A DNA stretch of 47,761 nucleotides from Elusimicrobiota bacterium (GTDB lineage Bacteria > Elusimicrobiota > Elusimicrobia > UBA1565 > UBA9628): positions 1 through 47,761 of the forward strand of contig JABEUV010000048.1 of assembly GCA_013044195.1 (NCBI GenBank), written 5' to 3'. Shown in pieces: positions 32,490-40,764 of the stretch (position 1 is the first letter of the stretch; each line of letters starts with the position of its first letter). The notes under the pieces are model-generated. The model was given only the letters and a program-made list of their open reading frames with translations, was not told where the DNA came from and made no database searches. Position numbers and translations under genes: made by a program.

Positions 32490-32524
32490 AAGAGCCCCCG
32501 CATCTCCGCGAGGGCTCTTTCGTT
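32490..32524. terminator. Bidirectional hairpin terminator
   Basis: AAGAGCCC (32490-32497) pairs with GGGCTCTT (32512-32519), with an inner CGC/GCG, followed by TTTCGTTT on the plus strand and TTCATTT on the minus strand. It can serve both the PIN gene and the convergent top6A. Confidence 0.72.
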
Positions 32525-32545
32525 TAGAACGCCGCCAAACCGAAT

Positions 32546-33640
32546 CTAGTCCAGCCAGTCCTTCTCTTTGAGCTTCTTGGGCAGATACTGCTTGGTCAGG
32601 TACTGGAAGTCCTTGTTGGCCAGCGCGTCCAGCTCGTATTTCAGGCCGGAGGTGAGCATGCGCTTGATCTCGACCTGCCATTCCTTTTTTTGGAACCAGG
32701 GGTAGGCCATCAGCTCTTTGGCGCGGGAGATGTCTTTGTCGTTGAGCTTGATGCCCACGTTGCGGGGCAGGTCGTATTGGTCGGGGTCGGCGGAGGACAG
32801 GCCCACGAATTTGGCGTGGGGGATGGCCATGCGCTGGCTTTCAAACGCGAGGTTGATCGAGCCTTGCTTGACCACCGAGTAGATGTAGTAGCCCCACGGG
32901 TCGTTGTCGACCAGGACGTAGACGGGGAGCTTTTTTTCTTCGTGGAGGCGGCGCGCCAGGCGGCGGACGCCGCGCGGGGGCTGGCCGTTGCCGGTGAGCA
33001 GGATGCAGTTGTACTTGCGCCAGAACTTGTCCTCGGCCAGGCGGTTCCACTGCGTGCCTTTCTCGATGAGCAGGATGAAGTCCGCGGTGCACTTCTTGAT
33101 TTGGAGGTATTCCTCCTCCACGATGGACGGCACGGAGTAGCCGCCCTTGCCGAGCTTCGAGCAGTCCACGCGGTCGCCGTCGTCTTCGAAGACCACGGGG
33201 CCGATGATGGTGCCGGCGTTCTCGGCGCGCACGTGGAATTCCTCGCGAAGAGCCGCCAGACCCACTTCCAGGTCTTCAATCACCGGATCCGACTCGGCCT
33301 GGTCGTCGAAGGTGTTCTCATGGGAGTCGCCCATGGTGTGCTTCGTGCGGTAGTAAATTTCGCGCAGGCTGGTGGTCAGGTCCGCTTTCTGCAGTTCATT
33401 GAGCGCGTCGGCCACCAGCATGGTCTGCATGAACTTCTTGGCCATGGCCACGTTGAAGAAGGTGCGTAGCTGCTTGTTGGCGCCCATCTCGATGAAGCCC
33501 TTCTTCTCGTTGAACTTCACGTTGGACAGGGAGCGCACCGGGATGGAGATGGACGGGTCCTTCTTTTTCTGCGCCGCCGCGATCACCATATCGGCCAGGC
33601 CCACCAGCTTCTTCTCGACGGCAGGGTTGGTTTTCGTCAT
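32546..33640 (-). CDS. top6A: DNA topoisomerase VI subunit A-like protein (Spo11/Top6A)
   Basis: 364 residues, close to archaeal Top6A. The winged-helix part has TSLREIYYRTKH with Y96-Y97, the second being the expected DNA-cleaving Tyr. The Toprim part has E193 in LLIEKGTQWNRLAEDKFW, and D245/D247 in VLVDNDPWGYYIYSVVKQGS, followed by SINLAFES. All catalytic residues are present, so it should make 5'-linked double-strand breaks if given an ATPase partner. No Top6B (GHKL ATPase) lies in the window. TAGAAT (33654-33649) ends 8 nt before ATG 33640, so the transcript is probably leaderless and monocistronic. Confidence 0.93.
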   Translation of the reverse strand: MTKTNPAVEKKLVGLADMVIAAAQKKKDPSISIPVRSLSNVKFNEKKGFIEMGANKQLRTFFNVAMAKKFMQTMLVADALNELQKADLTTSLREIYYRTKHTMGDSHENTFDDQAESDPVIEDLEVGLAALREEFHVRAENAGTIIGPVVFEDDGDRVDCSKLGKGGYSVPSIVEEEYLQIKKCTADFILLIEKGTQWNRLAEDKFWRKYNCILLTGNGQPPRGVRRLARRLHEEKKLPVYVLVDNDPWGYYIYSVVKQGSINLAFESQRMAIPHAKFVGLSSADPDQYDLPRNVGIKLNDKDISRAKELMAYPWFQKKEWQVEIKRMLTSGLKYELDALANKDFQYLTKQYLPKKLKEKDWLD

Positions 33641-33684
33641 GCGGCGGGATTCTAGCACACCCGGCGAAGGCCCGCCCAGACGCC

Positions 33685-33744
33685 TTGACAGCGGCGGCGG
33701 CGCCTCACATACTGCGGTGCCGCCGGCGTGCGGGCGGCAGGAGG
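33685..33744 (+). promoter_or_regulatory. Canonical promoter and Shine-Dalgarno of the YbjQ-like gene
   Basis: TTGACA (33685-33690), 17 bp spacer, CATACT (33708-33713), and AGGAGG (33739-33744) 6 nt before ATG 33751. It is the clearest sigma-70-type promoter with a leader in the window. Confidence 0.8.
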
Positions 33745-33750
33745 CCGCAC

Positions 33751-34086
33751 ATGAGTCTTCCCGTCACCACCACCTTCGCCATCGAAGGCTACCGCGTGCG
33801 CGAGTACAAAGGCGTGGTGCGCGGCATCGTCGTGCGCGCGCCCACCATCACGCAGGGCATCTTGGGCGGCCTGAAGTCCATCATCGGCGGCCAGATCGGC
33901 GCCTACACGGAGATGTGCGAGCAGGCGCGCCAGCAGGCGCTCGACGAGATGCTGGAGCACGCCCGCCAGCTGGGCGCCAACGCCGTCATCGGCATGAGCT
34001 ACGACGCCACCGAGATCGGCGGCCGCGCCGCGGCCACCGAGGTCCTGTGCTACGGGACCGCCGTGGTCGTGGAACCCGCGCGCTGA
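33751..34086 (+). CDS. YbjQ/UPF0145 family protein
   Basis: 111 residues. The family pattern is clear: YRVREYKGVVRGIVVRAPTI, then AYTEMCEQARQQALDEMLEH, then ARQLGANAVIGMSYDATEI and EVLCYGTAVVVEP. It forms a small pentameric or decameric shell-like fold in structures of the family; the role is unknown, though metal binding has been proposed. It is followed after 10 bp by an M48 peptidase, a common partnership in bacteria. Confidence 0.88.
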   Translation: MSLPVTTTFAIEGYRVREYKGVVRGIVVRAPTITQGILGGLKSIIGGQIGAYTEMCEQARQQALDEMLEHARQLGANAVIGMSYDATEIGGRAAATEVLCYGTAVVVEPAR

Positions 34087-34096
34087 CGGAAGCTGC

Positions 34097-35230
34097 GTGC
34101 CCGATTCCTATTTCGTGACCGTGCTCGGCCACCCCGCCGGGCGGGGCGGTCCGACCTTGGCCATGGCCCTGCCGCAGAGCAACGCGCTGATCCTGCGCGC
34201 CGTGGGCGCGCCGGACCTGCGCCTGCCCTACGCGGAGATGACCATTGAGCTTGACCCCGCGGACCCGGAGCGCGTCCTGCTGGGCGCGCCGGGACTGGGA
34301 GAGACGCGCGTGGCCGTGGACGACCGCCGCATCGCCGAACAATTGGCGGCGCTGGCCCCGCCCGAAGTGGGCGCGCGCTGGCGCACGCTCCAGGACCGCG
34401 GCCGCGCGCGCCGCCGCTTCGGCGCGAGGGCGCGCGTGCTGGCGCTGGCCGCCGCCATCGTGGCGCTGGCCGCGGGGTTTTGGTTCGGCTACGACGCGCT
34501 GGTGGCCTACGCGGTGTCCAAAATACCCGTGCGCTACGAGTCCCGCCTCAGCGCCCTGTCCGGCTCCGCCGAAGGCCCCCAGGTCAAAGACCCGGTGGTC
34601 AACGCCGCCGTTCAGCACGTGGTGGCGCGCCTGCTTCAAACCATCCCCAACAGCCCGTATCAATTTCAAGTGACGGTCGTCGCCGACCCGCGCGTCAACG
34701 CCTTCGCCCTGCCCGGCGGACGCATCGTGGTGCTCTCCGGCTTGATCGCGGCTTCGGAAAGCCCGGACGAACTGGCCGGCGTGCTGGCCCACGAAATCCA
34801 GCACGTCCTGCGCCGCCACGGCCTGAACGGACTCATACGGAAGCTGGGCGTGCAGGGACTCTTCGTGATCGCGCTCTCCGGCCGCGGCGCGGCCGCGGAA
34901 GCGCTGAAGAGCGTCGCGCCCGATCTGCTCAACCTGCGCTTCAGCCGCGCCCAGGAAGCCGAGGCGGACCGCGGCGGCCTGGAACTTCTCCTGACTTCGA
35001 ACGTCCCCGCCGCGGGCATGATCGACTTCTTTCGCCGCCAGTCGCAGGACGAAAGCGGCACCACGCGCGCCTTGAACTTCGCCTCCGACCATCCCACCAG
35101 CCGCCACCGCCTGGAAGTGCTGGAAAGCCTGGCACACGCCCATCCCGCCCCCGCGCCGGTGGACTGGGGCCTGGACTGGAACGATGTGCGCGCGCGCTGC
35201 CGCGCCGCGTCCGCTCCGAAGATTCCCTAG
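34097..35230 (+). CDS. M48 family metallopeptidase
   Basis: 377 residues from GTG 34097. A soluble N-terminal domain of about 110 residues precedes one membrane helix (LALAAAIVALAAGFWFGYDAL, near 115-135). The peptidase domain carries HEIQH (232-236) and the third ligand in EAEADRGGLELL, with FALPGGRIVVLSGLI upstream, all of the M48B/BepA-like type. It probably acts in membrane-protein or outer-membrane quality control. It shares the CTAG at 35227-35230 with the stop of the convergent thioredoxin-like gene. Confidence 0.9.
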   Translation: MPDSYFVTVLGHPAGRGGPTLAMALPQSNALILRAVGAPDLRLPYAEMTIELDPADPERVLLGAPGLGETRVAVDDRRIAEQLAALAPPEVGARWRTLQDRGRARRRFGARARVLALAAAIVALAAGFWFGYDALVAYAVSKIPVRYESRLSALSGSAEGPQVKDPVVNAAVQHVVARLLQTIPNSPYQFQVTVVADPRVNAFALPGGRIVVLSGLIAASESPDELAGVLAHEIQHVLRRHGLNGLIRKLGVQGLFVIALSGRGAAAEALKSVAPDLLNLRFSRAQEAEADRGGLELLLTSNVPAAGMIDFFRRQSQDESGTTRALNFASDHPTSRHRLEVLESLAHAHPAPAPVDWGLDWNDVRARCRAASAPKIP

Positions 35231-36417
35231 CCGCCGCTCCAAAGATCCTTGCGCCCGGCGCGCTCCAGGTGCCGGCGCAGGATCTCGCGCGCCCACGGCT
35301 CATCGTCCACGGCCCGCGCGTGTTTGAGCAGAGCACGCGCCGCGGCGTCGTCGCGAGCTCCGGCCAGCGCCTCGATGCCTTCGGCCGCCCGCTCGATGCA
35401 AAATTCTCGGCCGATTCGCCTCATTTCGGCGTCCTTCTCCGCCTTCGGCCCCCACCCGGTTTTCGCGCAGGCGGCCAGTTCTTCATCGACCCGCGGCGCC
35501 GGAGAAGCCTCGGCCGCGTCGGTGTAGCGTCGCGCTTTTAGAAACTCGTCGAAGAGCTGCCGGCCCAGCACGGCCCGGCGCGGATCGCCGGCCTTGAAAG
35601 AATCATAGAGCCGCGGCCCCTTCGCCGTCTCCTCCAGAGCCCAATTTAAGATCGTGAAGTCACGCGCGTCGTCGTCCGTAAAGGCCGGCCCACGCAAACG
35701 CCGCTCGGCCGCGTCGAGCCGCTCCTGGAGCGCGGCGAGCGCGGGAGGATAGGTTCGGCCCAACGCCCGGATATCGACCGGCAAATAGCTGGCGCGCACA
35801 CCTTGATAGGCGGGCGTTTTCTTCATGCCGACGTCGAACAGCCACAGGTATTGCGCCAAAGCCTGCGCGGACAGTCCCTGCGCGGCCAAGACATCGGCCA
35901 GATTCAGGCGTGATTTCAACGTTCCGTTGGAATCCCCGGAGGCTTCCGCCGCCGCGACCTCCGCCCGCGCCCGCTTGAGCGCCGTGCCGCCCGACAGCGT
36001 GTCCTTGAACGCCGCCAGAAATTGCGCCGAGGATTGGAAATTCAGGAGCCGGTCGATCTCCTTGCCGTCGGGACGGACGAAAATCATGGTCGGATACAGG
36101 TTGACGTGGTAGCGCGCGACCAACTTCGTCTCCTTGTCGCCGTCGACCTTCACCGCGACCGCGCGGTCGACCAGGAACGCGGCCACGGCTGGATCGCGCC
36201 ACGTGGTCAGGTCCATGCGCTTGCAGGGCCCGCAGTACGCCGTGGTGAAGTCGAGCAGCACGATCTTTTTTTCCGCCGCGGCGTCCTTCATGGCGGCGGC
36301 CGCGGTCTCGTCGCGAAAAAAGCCCGCGGCCTCGGCCGCACGGGCGCGCGGAGCGGCCAGCGCGGCGGCCAACACGAGGATCATCACGACGGCAAGGCGG
36401 GGACGCTCCGGCTTCAA
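35227..36417 (-). CDS. Periplasmic thioredoxin-fold protein
   Basis: 396 residues with a signal peptide (MKPERPRLAVVMILVLAAAL then ARAA). The thioredoxin domain (about 30-145) has CGPC in TTAYCGPCKRMDLTTW and the cis-Pro in YHVNLYPTMIFVRPDGKE. The remaining 250 residues are helical and not recognised; they contain two more Cys (ACAKTG and FCIERA). It should reduce or isomerise disulfides in the periplasm. The TTG start overlaps the stop of the S9 peptidase (TTGA), so it is the third gene of a coupled set. Confidence 0.84.
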   Translation of the reverse strand: MKPERPRLAVVMILVLAAALAAPRARAAEAAGFFRDETAAAAMKDAAAEKKIVLLDFTTAYCGPCKRMDLTTWRDPAVAAFLVDRAVAVKVDGDKETKLVARYHVNLYPTMIFVRPDGKEIDRLLNFQSSAQFLAAFKDTLSGGTALKRARAEVAAAEASGDSNGTLKSRLNLADVLAAQGLSAQALAQYLWLFDVGMKKTPAYQGVRASYLPVDIRALGRTYPPALAALQERLDAAERRLRGPAFTDDDARDFTILNWALEETAKGPRLYDSFKAGDPRRAVLGRQLFDEFLKARRYTDAAEASPAPRVDEELAACAKTGWGPKAEKDAEMRRIGREFCIERAAEGIEALAGARDDAAARALLKHARAVDDEPWAREILRRHLERAGRKDLWSGG

Positions 36418-38501
36418 GGCATGAGCCGCTGGAGAAGGAACGTATACTCGATGGTGTAGCGCTTCACGCGCTGCTCCAGATTCGCCGCCGCGCTGTGGCC
36501 GCCCTCGGTGTTCTCGTAGTACAAGACAGGCTGGCCCGCTTCCTCCAAGCGCGCGGCGAACTTGCGCGCGTGGCCCGGATCCACCCGGTCATCCTTGGTG
36601 GAGCTGTAGATCAGCGCCGGCGGGTAGCGCACATCGGAACGCACGTTCTGGTAGGGCGAGTAGCGCCGCAAATAGGCGGCCTGGGCGGGCACGTCGGGGT
36701 CGCCGTATTCGCCCACCCAGGAATTTCCGGCCAGCAGATGGTTATAGCGCAGCATGTCGGTCAGCGGGACCTCGCACAGCACCGCGCCGAACAACTCCGG
36801 GCGCTGGGTGAGCACCGTGGCCACCAGCAGGCCGCCGTTGCTGCCGCCCTGGATGGCCAAATGGCGGGGCGAGGTCTCCTTGGTCTTGGACAAGTCCTCG
36901 GCCACCGCCTCGAAATCGTCGAACGCGCGCTGGCGATGCTCCTTGAGCGCGGCCTCGTGCCAGCGCGGGCCGAATTCCCCGCCGCCGCGGATATTGGCCA
37001 GCGCGAACGCGCCGCCGCGCGACAGCCACAGGCGGCCCACCGTGGCCAGGTAATACGGGTCCAGCGAAATCTCGAAGCCACCGTAGCCGTAGAGCAAGGT
37101 CGGCGTGGTCCCGTTCAACGGCGCGGAGGAGCGGCGCACCAGAAAATAAGGCACGCGCGTGCCGTCGCGGCTGACCGCCCAGCGCTGTTCGGCGCTCAGG
37201 CCCGTTGCATCGAAGCGCGCGGGCAGGGAGCGCCAGGTTTCCGGCGCGGGGTGCGCCGCCGCGCCGTCCCAGGCCACCGCCGCGCTCGGCGTCAGGAAGG
37301 TCTCCACGTCGACCAGCAGCAGGTCGGAGAAATCGTCTGAGGCCGCCACGTTCAGCGCGGCTCCGGCCGCGAAGGGCAGGCGCGACGTGCTCCAGCGCGT
37401 CCCGTCGCGGCGCGCACTCAGCAGGACGCCCTGCACGTCGTCGAGCGTCGACAGGTACAGCGCCGAACGCGCGGTGGTCACGCCTTGCAAGGACGTCTCC
37501 GCCGTGGGCGTCCACACCGTTTCGACGGCCGCGGCGTCTTTGGCGTCCGCCGGCAGAGCGATCAGCGCGCCGGCGGGGATGGTGGTCCCGGCCACGGCCC
37601 ACGGCGCGCGCAGGCTGGCCAGCAGGAGGCCGTCATACCAGCCGCGCAGCTCCGCGCCGAGCGGCAGGGGAATCTCGCGCGTGGCACCGTCCGCGCCCAC
37701 CAAGAACTTGCGCGAGGAAAAGAAATCCAGCGCCTCCTCCACCACGGCCAGACGCCCCTCCGGCCGGCGCAGGACCAGAGGCGAGACCGAGACGTCCTCG
37801 GCGCGCCCCTCATAGACGGTCCGCGCGGAGGACAGCGGCCGGCCGCGCTTCCACAGCTTGACCACGCGCGGATAGCCCGCCCGGGTCAACGTGCCCGGGC
37901 CGTAATCGGTGCCCACCAGCAACGTGTCGGCGTCGAACCACGCCGTGTCGGACTTGGCCTCCGGCAAAACAAAGCCGCCGGGGACGAAGGATTTTTTGTC
38001 CGTGTCGAACTCGCGCACCACCGCCGCGTCGCCGCCGCCGCGCGACAAAGTGATCAGGCAGCGCGTCTGCTCGGGCTGGAGGCAGTTCGCGCCCTTCCAG
38101 ACCCAGTTCTCTTTTTCCGATGCCGCCAGCGCGTCCAGGTCCAGCACGGTCTCCCAGCGCGGTTTCGGCTTGCGGTACTCCGCGATGGTGGTGCGCCGCC
38201 AAATTCCGCGCACGTGCGCGGAGTCCTGCCAGAAATTGTACAGCCGCCCGCCGCTCAGTTCCGGCCACGGGATGCGGTCCTCGGCCATGGTCACCGCGCG
38301 CGCGTCGGCCTCCACGGCTTTCCAGCGCGGATCGGCGCGCAATTGGGAGAGCGTCTTTTCGTCTTGCCCCTTGACCCATGCCAGAGCACGCGGCGATTCG
38401 ATCTGCTCCAGCCACAGCCGCGGGTCCGGCGCGTCGGCGGCGGCGGCGAAAATGGGAAGCAAGGTCAGCAGAACGGCCAGACGGCGGGACGGAATATTCA
38501 T
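36414..38501 (-). CDS. Prolyl oligopeptidase family serine peptidase (S9)
   Basis: 695 residues with a signal peptide (RRLAVLLTLLPIFAAAADA). An N-terminal seven-bladed propeller precedes the alpha/beta hydrolase domain. The triad is Ser in IQGGSNGGLLVA, Asp in KDDRVDPGHARKF, and His in EGGHSAAANLEQR. YGYGGFEISLDPYYLA and RGGGEFGPRWHEAA are typical of S9A. It likely cleaves proline peptides or other short peptides in the periplasm. Its ATG overlaps the rhamnose-reductase stop (ATGA). Confidence 0.93.
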   Translation of the reverse strand: MNIPSRRLAVLLTLLPIFAAAADAPDPRLWLEQIESPRALAWVKGQDEKTLSQLRADPRWKAVEADARAVTMAEDRIPWPELSGGRLYNFWQDSAHVRGIWRRTTIAEYRKPKPRWETVLDLDALAASEKENWVWKGANCLQPEQTRCLITLSRGGGDAAVVREFDTDKKSFVPGGFVLPEAKSDTAWFDADTLLVGTDYGPGTLTRAGYPRVVKLWKRGRPLSSARTVYEGRAEDVSVSPLVLRRPEGRLAVVEEALDFFSSRKFLVGADGATREIPLPLGAELRGWYDGLLLASLRAPWAVAGTTIPAGALIALPADAKDAAAVETVWTPTAETSLQGVTTARSALYLSTLDDVQGVLLSARRDGTRWSTSRLPFAAGAALNVAASDDFSDLLLVDVETFLTPSAAVAWDGAAAHPAPETWRSLPARFDATGLSAEQRWAVSRDGTRVPYFLVRRSSAPLNGTTPTLLYGYGGFEISLDPYYLATVGRLWLSRGGAFALANIRGGGEFGPRWHEAALKEHRQRAFDDFEAVAEDLSKTKETSPRHLAIQGGSNGGLLVATVLTQRPELFGAVLCEVPLTDMLRYNHLLAGNSWVGEYGDPDVPAQAAYLRRYSPYQNVRSDVRYPPALIYSSTKDDRVDPGHARKFAARLEEAGQPVLYYENTEGGHSAAANLEQRVKRYTIEYTFLLQRLMP

Positions 38502-39397
38502 CGTTTCTCCGTAGAACGTGCGGCGGCGGCCAGCGTCGCGAAGCCTTGGGCCAGCGCGCGCGGCGCCAGGCCCAGCGCCGCGGCCAGCCGCGACGAGTCC
38601 AGCGACGCGTCGCGCGGGCGCGGCGCGGGCTTGCGCTCGTCGGCCGCGCGCGTGGCTCGCGCCAGCGCCGGGTCGAAGCCGAACGCGCGGCACAGCTCCA
38701 GCGCGGTCTGGTGGCGCGTCAGCCGCTCCGCGCCGCCCCAGTGGAACACGCCCTCCAGGTCCGGGTCGGCCAGTACGCGCGCGATCACCTCCGGCAGTTG
38801 GTCGCCGTCGGTGGAGGCGCGCCATTGGTCCACGTAGGCCGAGATCGGCCGCCCCGCCGACAGCGCCGTCAGCCACTCGTCGACGAAGCACGGCCGCGCG
38901 CCCAACGGGCGGCCGTAGACGCTCGACACGCGCAGGACCACGGAGCCCGGCGCGCCAGAGAGCACGGCCTCTTCGGCTTCCAGCTTGGTGCGGCCGTACA
39001 CCGACAGCGGACGCACCGGGTCGTCCTCGTTATACCAGCCTTTCTCGCCGTCGAAGACCAGATCGGTGGACAGGTGGACCAGGCGCGCGCCCGCCTGCGC
39101 GCTCAGTTCCGCGACCAAGCGCGCGGCCTCCGAGTTCAGGCGCCGGGCCATGTCCGGGTCGACCTCGCACTCGTCGGGCCGCGCCGCGCCGCCGCAATGG
39201 ACCACGGCGGCGGGGCGTATTTCTTGAAAAGCGGCGCGCACGGAGTCGGGGTCCTCCAAATCCAAGCGGACCGCGTCCGGGCCCTGGGCGCGGCGCGAGG
39301 CGCGGACCACGTTCCAGGCCGACGCCAGTCCCGGCGCCAGCCGCGTGCCCAAAAAACCGGTCGCGCCGGTCAGCAGAAGAGAGGGCTTCGCGTTCAT
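38498..39397 (-). CDS. dTDP-4-dehydrorhamnose reductase-like SDR
   Basis: 299 residues, an extended short-chain dehydrogenase of the RmlD kind. The NAD(P) site is LLLTGATGFLGTRLA near 8-22, the active-site Tyr-Lys is VYGRTKLEAEE, and STDLVFDGEKGWYNEDDPVRP and LRVSSVYGRPLG are typical of RmlD. It would reduce dTDP-4-keto-sugar in nucleotide-sugar synthesis, though no rmlABC genes are near. It is the first gene of the coupled set with S9 peptidase and thioredoxin-like protein. Another sugar-nucleotide reductase is possible. Confidence 0.82.
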   Translation of the reverse strand: MNAKPSLLLTGATGFLGTRLAPGLASAWNVVRASRRAQGPDAVRLDLEDPDSVRAAFQEIRPAAVVHCGGAARPDECEVDPDMARRLNSEAARLVAELSAQAGARLVHLSTDLVFDGEKGWYNEDDPVRPLSVYGRTKLEAEEAVLSGAPGSVVLRVSSVYGRPLGARPCFVDEWLTALSAGRPISAYVDQWRASTDGDQLPEVIARVLADPDLEGVFHWGGAERLTRHQTALELCRAFGFDPALARATRAADERKPAPRPRDASLDSSRLAAALGLAPRALAQGFATLAAAARSTEKR

Positions 39398-39406
39398 CTA
39401 GGTCTT

Positions 39407-39424
39407 TAGGCCCAAACGGGCCTA
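39407..39424. repeat. Palindromic hairpin TAGGCCC/GGGCCTA
   Basis: TAGGCCC, AAAC, GGGCCTA: a perfect 7 bp stem just upstream of the reductase gene. It contains the TAGGTCTTTAGGCCC motif discussed in the findings. Confidence 0.5.
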
Positions 39425-39472
39425 GGCGCTCCGCCTCAGGCCGTCTCAGGCGGCAAACACTATACTGTTTTC

Positions 39473-39889
39473 ATGAAGCGTTGGATGTTCGCCGCGGCGG
39501 TCCTGGTCCTCTCCGTGAAGGCGCAAGCCGCCGACTTGCGCAACCGCGCCTTCGAGCAGGCCGCCACGCTGGCCGCCGGCCAGGACTCGCCCGTCGTCTA
39601 CGACGGCGCGCGCACGTTGCCGGCCGTCGAGCAGTTCGGCATGTCCGCCGCCCCGACGCCGTCCCCCGCCGCCGCGCCGAGCGCGGCTTTCACGGCCCCG
39701 GCCCACGAGTCTCCGGCCCGCATCGACGATGTGCCCATGCCGCAGAACTTCGCCGTCGTCCCCCGTCCCGCGCCGCGCGCGGACGCTCGCCCTCTTTCGA
39801 CGCGCCGTCTCAACGCCCCGCTCGGCGCCCTGCTGGGACTGGCCGCGGGTTTTTCGCTGAGCTTCGGGCTGTCGAAAGCCCTGGCCTGA
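39473..39889 (+). CDS. Small exported Ala/Pro-rich protein
   Basis: 138 residues. The signal peptide is MKRWMFAAAVLVLSVKAQA. The middle is rich in Ala and Pro (APTPSPAAAPSAAF), and the C-terminus LGALLGLAAGFSLSFGLSKA could be a membrane helix. No domain is recognised. TATACT (39461-39466) ends 6 nt before ATG. A strong terminator follows at 39906. Confidence 0.6.
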   Translation: MKRWMFAAAVLVLSVKAQAADLRNRAFEQAATLAAGQDSPVVYDGARTLPAVEQFGMSAAPTPSPAAAPSAAFTAPAHESPARIDDVPMPQNFAVVPRPAPRADARPLSTRRLNAPLGALLGLAAGFSLSFGLSKALA

Positions 39890-39905
39890 CGCCACGTTCT
39901 TCCGC

Positions 39906-39944
39906 GGGAAGGCCGGCCCCTCAAAAGGCCGGCCTTCCCAGTTT
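39906..39944 (+). terminator. Rho-independent terminator
   Basis: A 13 bp perfect stem (GGGAAGGCCGGCC with GGCCGGCCTTCCC), loop CCTCAAAA, tail AGTTT. The loop is almost the same as that of the terminator at 22176. Confidence 0.82.
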
Positions 39945-39988
39945 AGGGTGGTCTACCGGGTTTGGATTAGAATTTCGTGCGCGCGGCC

Positions 39989-40729
39989 CTAGCGCAGGCG
40001 GTCGGACAGAAAGCGAGACGCCAGGCGCGTCAGCTCGGGACGGCGGTCGAGGAAGTCGTGACCGGCGCCGGGCCAGACTTTCAGGCGCACGGGGCCGGCC
40101 GTCAGGCGCGCCAGGCGGCGCGAAACGGCCACCGGGATCATGTCGTCGGCGTCGCCGTGGGCGAGGAGCAGCGGCACGCGCAGACGCGCGACGGCACGCG
40201 CGGGATCGTATTGAGTCAGCGCGCGGCGGAAGTCGGCCAGCAGGACGCCCGTCGGCGGCGCGTTCAGCGGGCGGCGCAGATGCGCGATGAAGGCGCGCGC
40301 GCCGGGGCCGACGAACTCCGGCCCGCCCGCCGGCGCCACGGCGACGACCGCGCGCAGGTCCGGCGTCAGGGCGGCCAGATTCAGCGCGGTCCACGCGCCC
40401 ATGCTGAAGCCGTAGACCGCGACGCGGCGCGGATCGACGAAATCCAGGCGCTTCATCGCGCGCAGAGCCGCCCGCGCCTGCGCGACGAGCGTCGTGAAGC
40501 GGTACTCGCCGCCGCTGCCCCACGCGCCCAAGAAGCTGGGCGCCAGCGAGGCGATGCCGCGCGAAAGCAACGCGCGCTGGACGTCGACGGATTTTTCGCC
40601 GCCGGGAAATCCGTGCAGAAAAAGAACCGACGGAAAACGTCGGTCCTGCGGGCCCGCCGGACGATGGTAGCCCGCAAGCATCCGGTGGCCGCGCACGCGC
40701 AGTATCAGTGTGCCGGCGTGCGCCCTCAT
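39989..40729 (-). CDS. Alpha/beta hydrolase (dienelactone-hydrolase/S9-like)
   Basis: 246 residues. The nucleophile elbow is GFSMGAWTALNLA; the oxyanion strand is VLFLHGFPGGEKS. Asp is in LLLAHGDADDMIPV, and His in WPGAGHDFLDRR, giving a complete Ser-Asp-His triad. The protein looks cytosolic, without a signal peptide. The substrate is unknown. ATG 40729 is set by TACAAT (40741-40736) 6 nt upstream, divergent from uridine kinase. Confidence 0.85.
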   Translation of the reverse strand: MRAHAGTLILRVRGHRMLAGYHRPAGPQDRRFPSVLFLHGFPGGEKSVDVQRALLSRGIASLAPSFLGAWGSGGEYRFTTLVAQARAALRAMKRLDFVDPRRVAVYGFSMGAWTALNLAALTPDLRAVVAVAPAGGPEFVGPGARAFIAHLRRPLNAPPTGVLLADFRRALTQYDPARAVARLRVPLLLAHGDADDMIPVAVSRRLARLTAGPVRLKVWPGAGHDFLDRRPELTRLASRFLSDRLR

Positions 40730-40735
40730 GGCGCG

Positions 40736-40757
40736 ATTGTAGCTCATTGGCTATAAT
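40736..40757. promoter_or_regulatory. Divergent leaderless promoters, hydrolase and uridine kinase
   Basis: TACAAT on the minus strand (40741-40736) ends 6 nt before ATG 40729. TATAAT on the plus strand (40752-40757) ends 7 nt before GTG 40765. The whole intergenic region is 35 bp. Confidence 0.6.
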
Positions 40758-40764
40758 CAGCGCC

